A model generated the notes under the pieces. It was not told the DNA's origin and ran no database searches. It saw only the letters and a list, made by a program, of their open reading frames with translations. This document shows, piece after piece, positions 1 to 5,143 of a stretch of DNA of 5,143 bases; the stretch's first letter is position 1; every line of letters begins with the position of its first letter. Both the position numbers and the translations under genes were made by a program. Source of the DNA: Planctomycetota bacterium (GTDB taxonomy: Bacteria; Planctomycetota; Phycisphaerae; WQYP01; JAJZKY01); NCBI GenBank assembly GCA_021803885.1, contig JAJZKY010000414.1, positions 1 through 5,143 of the forward strand. The letters are read 5' to 3'.

Positions 1-25
1 CCCCCCGCCACCCTCCAACCCTGGA

Positions 26-125
26 CTTGGAGACTCGGGAGAACCCGACCTGACCTGCAGCAGAATTCGTACTATATGTAAAAGGCTATCTTGGAGACTC
101 GGGAGAACCCGACCTGACCTGCAGC
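26..125. CRISPR. Candidate end of a CRISPR array: two identical 36-base repeats around a 28-base spacer
   Basis: Seen directly: bases 26-61 and 90-125 are identical over exactly 36 bases. They differ at once on both sides (A25 against T89, A62 against C126), and the 28 bases between them (62-89) do not resemble the 25 bases before the first copy (1-25). Each repeat holds a short hairpin, TCGGG-AGAA-CCCGA, and ends in CTGCAGC. Known: 36-base repeats with spacers of 28 to 30 bases are usual for type II and some type V arrays. Inference: the window begins inside a spacer and the array ends, or begins, at 125. From memory, the reverse complement starts with a stretch loosely like corynebacterial type II-C repeats; I give this little weight. 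No cas gene, leader or tracrRNA anti-repeat is visible here. A pair of dispersed repeats that is not CRISPR is the main alternative. Confidence 0.5.
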
Positions 126-503
126 CTAACCCGGCTACTGAAACGCGCCCCGGTACTGGAAGAGATCCGGTTCTGGACGAAACCCAGTAATGGACAAGAG
201 CGGTTGCCCTGACGCCGCCGTAGTGGATATTCAACGGTGGTGCAGGATGATGCCAAACCGAAATGCTACGGTATACATCATAATGCGTAACAAAATGCAA
301 GTAAGAGGCTCAGTGGATGGACAGCTTGGATCAGGGAGTCGTTCATTCGGGCGAGCAGTGCAAGGCGGAGAAGGAAGGGCATGCTGGAGTGCATGGACAA
401 CGACGACAACACAGCAATGCGAAGTCAGGGGGACGACGAGCCCGAGATGCCTATCTGCTGAGCCTCTAACTGAAACCATCCTGCCAAAAGCTGTAGACCG
501 CTG
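126..503. other. Region upstream of hsdM with no supportable gene
   Basis: These 378 bases hold no gene I can support. A 104-codon + strand frame (190-504) has no ribosome binding site, a composition rich in Cys, Trp and Thr runs, and no recognisable domain. Its stop overlaps the hsdM start as TGATG, the only thing in its favour. A - strand frame across 231-557 looks equally unlike a protein. Three degenerate copies of CCGGTACTGGA lie at 131-141, 150-160 and 167-177. Weak promoter-like elements are present: TATACA at 272-277 and CATAAT at 279-284, without a good -35 box. CTGAAA at 470-475 with TGTAGA at 492-497 would place a transcript start close to the hsdM ATG. The operon promoter is presumably here, but I cannot place it with confidence. 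No terminator hairpin with a T run was seen. Confidence 0.5.
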
Positions 504-2093
504 ATGGCGGGAAGACCTCGTAACCCAACAACAAAGCCCACTAAGACGCTCGAACAACGACTATGGGAGGCGGCCGATGCGCTCCGCGGCAACCAGGAGC
601 CGAGCGAGTACAAGCATGTCGTACTCGGCCTGGTGTTCCTGAAATATATCTCGGACCGCTTTGAGGAGCGCCGCCAAGCCATCGAGCGCTCCCTGAGCGA
701 CCCTGATTCTGACGACTACATCCCCAACGTCGAACGTCGCGCTCGACTTATCGAGGATCGTGACGAATACCGCAGTCACAACGTCTTCTGGGTCCCCGCC
801 GATGCCCGCTGGGAGACCATCCAGGCACGAGCCAAGTTGCCTAGCATTGGACAGGATATTGATGCTGCGATGGACCTGATCGAGAAGGAGAATCCATCTC
901 TTCGGGGAGTGCTGCCACGCAACTATGGCAGAGAGGGCCTTGATAAGGGCCGCCTCGGCCAACTTGTCGATCTCATCGGCTCAATTGGGTTCACTGAAAC
1001 CGATGACCATGGCTCTGACGATGTGTTAGGGCGGGTCTATGAGTACTTTCTTGGTCAATTTGCTGGAAGGGAGACCGGCAAGGATGCCGGGGCTTTCTAC
1101 ACGCCACGATCGGTAGTCCGGACGCTTGTTCAGATGCTGGAGCCCTACCAGGGGCGGGTCTACGACCCGTGCTGTGGCTCGGGCGGGATGTTTGTCCAGT
1201 CCGCCGAGTTCGTCAAGGCCCATGGCGGCAAGCGGACCGACATCTCCATCTACGGTCAGGAGTACACCGACACCACCTGGAAGCTGGCCAAGATGAACCT
1301 CGCCCTCCGGGGCATCGAAGCCGACCTCGGCGACCACTCTGACGACTCCTTCGCCAACGACCTGCACCCCGACCTGCGCGCCGACTTCGTCCTCGCCAAC
1401 CCGCCGTTCAATGTCTCCAACTGGTGGCACCCCAAGCTCGCCGACAACCCCCGCTGGAAGTACGGCACCCCGCCGCAGGGTAATGCCAACTTCGCCTGGG
1501 TCCAGAACTTCATCTACCACCTCAGCCCCAAAGGCACCGCCGGGTTCGTCCTCGCCAACGGCTCCTTGTCTTCAAAAACTGGCGGAGAGGGCGATATCCG
1601 CCGCAAGCTGGTTGAGGCTGATCTGGTGGACTGTATCGTTGCGATGCCTGACAGACTGTTCTACAACACTGGTATCCCAGTCAGCCTGTGGTTCGTCAGT
1701 AAGGACCGCCATGGTAACGGGCACCGTAAACGTCAAGGCGAGGTGCTCTTTATTGATGCCCGCAAGCTCGGTCGCATGGAAACCCGGCGCCTCCGGGTTC
1801 TTGACGACGAGGACATCGCCAAGATAGCTGGCACCTACCACGCCTGGCGCAACCACGATGGTGTTTATGAAGACATTCCAGGCTTCGCCAAAGCTGCATC
1901 TCTTGGGGAGATCGCCAAACATGATTTCGTGCTGACACCAGGTCGTTATGTAGGTTCTGAAGAGGCTGAAGTTGACGATGAGCCGATTGATCAGAAGATC
2001 GAAAGACTGAAGAAAGAGCTGTTTGCTCAGTTCGAGCGTGGGCGTGAGTTTGAGGATGAGGTACGTCACCGCCTCGAAGGACTGGAATTATGA
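504..2093 (+). CDS. hsdM: Type I restriction-modification system, DNA methyltransferase subunit HsdM
   Basis: HsdM transfers a methyl group from S-adenosylmethionine to the N6 of adenine in the sequence chosen by HsdS. An M2S complex marks host DNA, and adding HsdR makes the restricting enzyme. The 529-residue protein is of normal length. The N-terminal helical domain (about 15-165) has the family pattern LEQRLWEAADALR and VLGLVFLKYISDRF. The catalytic domain follows: GAFYTPRSVV at 196-205, the cofactor loop DPCCGSGGMF at 221-230, and the N6-adenine signature NPPF at 299-302. The C-terminal end (about 492-525) is charged and probably helical, as expected for contact with HsdS. The ATG at 504 is chosen because an in-frame stop at 471-473 leaves no other usual start and the protein is complete from here. 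No ribosome binding site precedes it. The middle of the gene (about 1140-1560) is clearly richer in GC than either end. The last codon and stop lie inside a 61-base tandem duplication, without changing the protein. Confidence 0.97.
   Translation: MAGRPRNPTTKPTKTLEQRLWEAADALRGNQEPSEYKHVVLGLVFLKYISDRFEERRQAIERSLSDPDSDDYIPNVERRARLIEDRDEYRSHNVFWVPADARWETIQARAKLPSIGQDIDAAMDLIEKENPSLRGVLPRNYGREGLDKGRLGQLVDLIGSIGFTETDDHGSDDVLGRVYEYFLGQFAGRETGKDAGAFYTPRSVVRTLVQMLEPYQGRVYDPCCGSGGMFVQSAEFVKAHGGKRTDISIYGQEYTDTTWKLAKMNLALRGIEADLGDHSDDSFANDLHPDLRADFVLANPPFNVSNWWHPKLADNPRWKYGTPPQGNANFAWVQNFIYHLSPKGTAGFVLANGSLSSKTGGEGDIRRKLVEADLVDCIVAMPDRLFYNTGIPVSLWFVSKDRHGNGHRKRQGEVLFIDARKLGRMETRRLRVLDDEDIAKIAGTYHAWRNHDGVYEDIPGFAKAASLGEIAKHDFVLTPGRYVGSEEAEVDDEPIDQKIERLKKELFAQFERGREFEDEVRHRLEGLEL
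2077..2081 (+). promoter_or_regulatory. Ribosome binding site for the first-copy ATG at 2090
   Basis: AAGGA lies 8 bases before the ATG at 2090, inside the last codons of hsdM. It is the best ribosome binding site near the hsdS start. In a one-copy arrangement it would serve hsdS directly, with the hsdM stop and hsdS start overlapping as ATGA. In the sequence as given it serves a frame that stops after 31 codons. Confidence 0.7.
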
Positions 2094-2216
2094 TCAAGAG
2101 AGTTTTGATCCGCCAATTAGTTAAGAATGCCGTGGGTGGTGGTTGGGGTTATGATCAAGAGAGTTTTGATCCGCCAATTAGTTAAGAATGCCGTGGGTGG
2201 TGGTTGGGGTTATGAT
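2088..2216. repeat. Perfect 61-base tandem duplication across the hsdM stop and hsdS start
   Basis: Bases 2088-2148 and 2149-2209 are identical, and the first 7 bases of the unit (TTATGAT) occur a third time at 2210-2216 before the match breaks. The unit holds the last codon and stop of hsdM and the first 19 or so codons of hsdS. Removing one unit restores the compact arrangement usual in these operons: the ATGA overlap, the AAGGA site 8 bases before it, and uninterrupted hsdS. The one-copy form would have TTATGAT at both ends of a 61-base interval, so slippage or recombination between those 7-base repeats explains the duplication simply. Since 61 is not a multiple of three, reading cannot pass from the first copy into hsdS in the original frame. 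An assembly artefact is possible but cannot be judged from sequence alone. Confidence 0.97.
2090..2185 (+). pseudogene. Duplicated hsdS 5' end, a 31-codon frame that stops early
   Basis: The ATG at 2090 overlaps the hsdM stop (ATGA) and has the AAGGA site 8 bases upstream. It encodes the true N-terminus of HsdS ([10 protein letters not shown] through GGGWGYD). At the junction with the second repeat copy the frame shifts, and it ends nine residues later (QESFDPPIS) at TAA 2183-2185. It cannot form a recognition domain and is best read as a broken duplicate. If translated, it takes ribosomes across the real hsdS start at 2151 in another frame and releases them 32 bases beyond that start. Whether a peptide is made, or whether ribosomes restart on hsdS, cannot be told from sequence. 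Confidence 0.7.
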
Positions 2217-3383
2217 GCTCCGAGACCTGGTACTGACCAAGTTGCTGTGATACGCGGTGCTGATTTTCCTTTTATTGCTGTTGGAGATATTGCCCGACTG
2301 CCAATCCGCTGGGAAGCCAGGAAGAAGCTTTCGTCCCGACTTTTAGAGCCAGGTGATATTGTTCTCGAAATCTCCGGAGGTACTACCGATCGCCCTACTG
2401 GACGAACGATCTATGTGACCGAGCGCCTTCTGGCGAAGATAGGGCTTCCGACTATCCCGGCAAGTTTTTGTCGCCTCGTCCGGATTGATTCGAACAGAGC
2501 AGACCCTCGCTATGTCTATTGGTGGCTGCAAGGAATGTACGCCAGCGGTCGTACATGGAGTTACCAGAACCGATCTACCGGAATCGCTAATTTCCAGTTC
2601 GAGCACTTTCTTGATACTGAGAAGGTCCAACTACCTCCGCTCGAAGTGCAGCGTGGTATTGCTGCAACGCTCGGTGCGCTGGATGACAAGATTGAATCGA
2701 ATAGGCGGGTGATTGAACTCATCGAGGATCTGGTTCGAGCTCATTTTGACAAGCTGTTTGACGTTGGACTCGATCATGATGGCGTCTCGCTCTCCAGTCT
2801 CGTTGTCGTGAATCCCCAACGCAGGCTGCGTTATGGCGATCCAACGACCTACGTGGGCATGTCTTCATTGTCTGAATTTTCTGCGGAGATCTACCAATGG
2901 GACACGAAACCGGCAGGTTCCGGCTCGCGTTTTGCAAACGGCGATGTCCTGATGGCAAGAATTACGCCATGTTTGGAGAACGGCAAGACAGCGATAGTCG
3001 ACATGCTAAAGCCTGACGAAGTGGGTTGGGGATCAACTGAATATATCGTGTTGGGGCCTCGGGGTGATATCAAGACTCCATGGATCTACTGTCTTGCTCG
3101 TCATGACGAGGTGCGCTCATTTGCAATCAGAAGCATGACTGGCAGCTCGGGACGGCAGCGATTCAAAGCTGATCGTTTCGACGAATACAAAATCACGCCA
3201 CCAGATGTCGCGGCAATCGAGGAGTTCAACGCGATTGCGGAACCATTATTTAGCCGAATGACACAGTTAAGAGACGAAGGTCTCCGCGCGATGGCTCTAC
3301 GCGACACCCTCCTCCCCGAGCTTCTCTCTGGCCGTATCCGTGTGCCGGAGGCTCGTGCAGCGGTTCAGGAAGCTGTCGGATGA
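2151..3383 (+). CDS. hsdS: Type I restriction-modification system, specificity subunit HsdS
   Basis: HsdS binds the split DNA target and holds two HsdM subunits and the HsdR subunits, so it sets the recognition site for both methylation and cutting. From the ATG at 2151 the protein has 410 residues, a normal length. The first target recognition domain (about 1-160) opens with the family pattern GGGWG...VIRGADF. The central conserved helix (about 162-203) includes [20 protein letters not shown]. The second recognition domain (about 211-350) ends in [21 protein letters not shown] second conserved helix follows (about 352-398, [14 protein letters not shown]). I choose 2151 because it restores the start seen in the first repeat copy. 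An ATG at 2127 is in frame and would add eight residues (MPWVVVGV), but these come from the duplicated DNA read in another frame. Upstream of 2151 there is only a weak G-rich match (GGTGG at 2138-2142), so expression is probably reduced. The two-domain target cannot be predicted by eye. Confidence 0.93.
   Translation: MIKRVLIRQLVKNAVGGGWGYDAPRPGTDQVAVIRGADFPFIAVGDIARLPIRWEARKKLSSRLLEPGDIVLEISGGTTDRPTGRTIYVTERLLAKIGLPTIPASFCRLVRIDSNRADPRYVYWWLQGMYASGRTWSYQNRSTGIANFQFEHFLDTEKVQLPPLEVQRGIAATLGALDDKIESNRRVIELIEDLVRAHFDKLFDVGLDHDGVSLSSLVVVNPQRRLRYGDPTTYVGMSSLSEFSAEIYQWDTKPAGSGSRFANGDVLMARITPCLENGKTAIVDMLKPDEVGWGSTEYIVLGPRGDIKTPWIYCLARHDEVRSFAIRSMTGSSGRQRFKADRFDEYKITPPDVAAIEEFNAIAEPLFSRMTQLRDEGLRAMALRDTLLPELLSGRIRVPEARAAVQEAVG
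3367..3372 (+). promoter_or_regulatory. Ribosome binding site for hsdR
   Basis: AGGAAG lies 7 bases before the ATG at 3380, within the end of hsdS. Together with the ATGA overlap it fixes the hsdR start and suggests that translation of hsdR is coupled to that of hsdS. Confidence 0.7.
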
Positions 3384-5143
3384 CGGTCTTGAACGAGTCG
3401 ACTGTTGAGCTGGCGGCGGTGGAGTACCTGCGCCAGCTGGGCTACTCTACCGCGTTTGGCCCGGACATCGCCCCTGACGGCGCCCACCCTGAGCGCTCGT
3501 CGTATGAGCACGTGTACTTATATAAGCGCTTGCGTGATGCCGCTCGGTTGATCAACCCTGATGCCACCGCCATAATGCTGGATGAGGCGATCAAGCGTCT
3601 GGAGCGTGCGGAGTCCCAGAATCCGCTTGCGGAGAACTTCCGGGTCCACAAGCTACTGACCGAAGGTGTTCCCGTGGAATACCGGGCGAGCGATGGGTCC
3701 GTCCGAACGACAAGCGTCTGGCTCATTGACTTCGAGCACCCCGAGAACAACGACTGGCTTGTGGTCAATCAGTTCACGATTGTGGAGAACAAGAACCGCA
3801 GGCCTGACCTGCTGGTGTTTGTAAACGGCATCCCGCTGGCCCTGTTCGAGTTGAAGAACCTGGCTAATGAGCACGCTACGCTCAGGAACGCCTGGAATCA
3901 GGTGCAAACCTATTGCAGCGACATCCCGTCGATCTTCACCTCAAATGCGGTGACGGTGGTCAGCGACGGCACCAGCGCCGCAATGAGCAGCTTCAGTGGA
4001 GCGTTCGAGCACTACGCCCCGTGGAAGACCATCGAGGGCCGGGAGGTCGTAACCGATAAGCCTGCACTCGAGACACTGATCAAAGGCGTGTTCGAGCAGG
4101 GCCGCTTCCTCGACATCCTGCGGAACTTCGTCGTGTTCAGCAACGAGGGTAAGGGACTGGTGAAGCGGGTCGCGAAGTATCACCAGTACTGGGCGGTTAA
4201 CGCAGCCGTCGAGTCGACAATTGAGGCGGCGGGTCCAGATGGTGATCGCCGTGGAGGTGTCGTCTGGCATACTCAAGGCTCTGGCAAGAGTTTCGAGATG
4301 GTCTTTTATGCGGCAAAACTCATGAAAGACCCTCGGATGAACAACCCCACCATGGTCTTTCTAACTGATCGCAATGATCTGGATGACCAGCTGTTCGGTG
4401 AAGTCTTCGCACCGGCTGAAATCCTCCCCGAACAACCGATGCAAGCGGACAGCCGAGCAGATCTACGCTCCTTGCTCCGGCGTGCATCCGGCGGCATCAT
4501 CTTTACCACCCTGCAGAAGTTTCACCCTGGAGAGGACGGCGACACCAATCCAGTGCTTACAGACCGCCGCAATGTCGTGGTGGTCGCGGATGAGGCCCAC
4601 CGCTCCCAGTATGGCTTTGGAGAGTCGGTCGATCTGAAAACCGGTCAACTCACTGCCGGGCTGGCCAAGCACCTCCGTGACGCCCTGCCGAACGCCACCT
4701 ATCTCGGCTTCACCGGTACCCCGATAGAAAGGACCGATAAGTCGACCCGGGCAGTGTTCGGTGAGTACATCGACATCTACGACCTCACCCGAGCAGTCGA
4801 AGACGGCGCCACGGTGCGGATCTTCTATGAGTCGCGCTTGGCCAAGGTGTCCCTGGACGCGGATCTGCACGCCACCCTGGATGAGCTGGCGGATGAGATC
4901 ACCGAGAAAGCCGAGCAGGAGGAAGCCACCCGCGCCAAGTCAAGGTGGGCACGGCTGGAGGCCATCGTGGGCGCCAGTGACCGGCTGGACCTGATTGCCG
5001 CGGATATTGTTGATCACTGGGAGAAGCGCCGGTCCGGGCTGGTCGGCAAGGCCATGATCGTCACGATGAGCCGCCGGATCGCCGTCGAGCTGTATGAGCG
5101 AATTGTGAAGCTCCGCCCCGACTGGCACAGCGACGACCCGGCA
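3380..5143 (+). CDS. hsdR: Type I restriction-modification system, restriction/translocase subunit HsdR (3' part beyond window)
   Basis: HsdR is the ATP-driven motor and nuclease: bound to HsdM and HsdS at an unmethylated site, it pulls DNA through the complex and cuts at a distance. Exactly 588 codons are visible without a stop. The family usually has about 1000 residues or more, so roughly the first half is here. The nuclease domain shows D143 in RRPDLL, E157 and K159 in FELK, and Q174 and Y178 in QVQTY, the RecB-like PD-(D/E)xK plus QxxxY set. The helicase part shows the Walker A loop TQGSGKS (298-304), TDRNDLDDQ (329-337), FTTLQKF (375-381), the Walker B box DEAHR (404-408) and GFTGTP (443-448). 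All these residues look intact. The start overlaps the hsdS stop as ATGA, with a good ribosome binding site 7 bases before it. GC content varies along the gene (about 47% in 4321-4380 and 65% in 5041-5100). Whether the later helicase motifs and C-terminus are intact cannot be seen. Confidence 0.96.
   Translation, partial: MTVLNESTVELAAVEYLRQLGYSTAFGPDIAPDGAHPERSSYEHVYLYKRLRDAARLINPDATAIMLDEAIKRLERAESQNPLAENFRVHKLLTEGVPVEYRASDGSVRTTSVWLIDFEHPENNDWLVVNQFTIVENKNRRPDLLVFVNGIPLALFELKNLANEHATLRNAWNQVQTYCSDIPSIFTSNAVTVVSDGTSAAMSSFSGAFEHYAPWKTIEGREVVTDKPALETLIKGVFEQGRFLDILRNFVVFSNEGKGLVKRVAKYHQYWAVNAAVESTIEAAGPDGDRRGGVVWHTQGSGKSFEMVFYAAKLMKDPRMNNPTMVFLTDRNDLDDQLFGEVFAPAEILPEQPMQADSRADLRSLLRRASGGIIFTTLQKFHPGEDGDTNPVLTDRRNVVVVADEAHRSQYGFGESVDLKTGQLTAGLAKHLRDALPNATYLGFTGTPIERTDKSTRAVFGEYIDIYDLTRAVEDGATVRIFYESRLAKVSLDADLHATLDELADEITEKAEQEEATRAKSRWARLEAIVGASDRLDLIAADIVDHWEKRRSGLVGKAMIVTMSRRIAVELYERIVKLRPDWHSDDPA

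Noticed and set aside
26..125. The repeats as transcription terminators
   Set aside because: The hairpin stem is only 5 base pairs and no T run follows it on either strand.
2..190. A frame open from the left edge to TAA at 188-190, possibly the tail of an upstream gene
   Set aside because: It runs through both 36-base repeats in different frames, since the 64-base period shifts the frame, and its residues look random. Short open stretches are expected in GC-rich DNA.
190..504. 104-codon + strand frame ending in TGATG with hsdM
   Set aside because: No ribosome binding site, odd composition (runs of Thr, many Cys and Trp) and no recognisable domain. The stop/start overlap alone is not enough to call a gene.
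1026..1520. 164-codon - strand frame opposite hsdM
   Set aside because: It lies opposite the GC-rich catalytic core of hsdM, where antisense stops are rare. The protein is a low-complexity run of Val, Gly and Leu, and hsdM is certain on the other strand.
2088..2209. Reading the duplication as a target-site duplication or insertion sequence scar
   Set aside because: The copies are directly adjacent, 61 bases long and have no inverted ends or insert between them. Tandem slippage between TTATGAT repeats explains them better.
2485..2712. 75-codon + strand frame inside hsdS
   Set aside because: It is an out-of-frame shadow of the first recognition domain, without its own ribosome binding site or domain.
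3380..5143. hsdR as a truncated pseudogene, since no stop is seen
   Set aside because: The frame is open for all 588 visible codons with intact motifs and is cut only by the window edge.

Overview
The window carries a type I restriction-modification (R-M) operon, all on the + strand, in the order hsdM (methyltransferase, 504-2093), hsdS (specificity subunit, 2151-3383) and hsdR (restriction/translocase subunit, from 3380 and running off the right edge). Base composition is moderate to high GC with strong local variation (about 47% to 70% in 60-base blocks I counted). A moderate-to-high GC bacterium, perhaps an actinobacterium, would fit. That is an inference from composition and the general look of the proteins, not a demonstrated identity.

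Left edge, 1-125: two identical 36-base direct repeats (26-61 and 90-125) are separated by 28 unrelated bases, and 25 further unrelated bases precede the first repeat. This repeat/spacer geometry is that of the end of a CRISPR array. With only two repeats and no cas gene in view it remains a candidate. From 126 to 503 there is no gene I can support; a weak 104-codon frame ends in a TGATG overlap with the hsdM start.

Centre, 504-3383: hsdM is intact, with S-adenosylmethionine-binding and NPPF catalytic motifs. The most unusual structure lies at the hsdM/hsdS junction. A perfect 61-base tandem duplication (2088-2148 and 2149-2209) is bounded by a 7-base TTATGAT repeat that occurs a third time at 2210. 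With one unit, hsdM would end and hsdS would start in a normal ATGA overlap behind a good ribosome binding site. With two units, that site and ATG lead into a 31-codon frame that stops early, and the real hsdS start lies 61 bases further on. Because 61 is not a multiple of three, this looks like a copy-number (slippage) mutation that weakens hsdS. It may be a reversible on/off switch for the whole system, or a recent accident.

Right side, 3380-5143: hsdR begins in an ATGA overlap with hsdS behind its own good ribosome binding site. Its first 588 codons show the nuclease domain and the first helicase motifs. Together HsdM and HsdS would make the adenine methyltransferase that marks the host's recognition sites. 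Adding HsdR would make the complex that translocates and cuts unmarked DNA. HsdS is needed for both activities, so the state of the 61-base repeat could set whether the system works at all.
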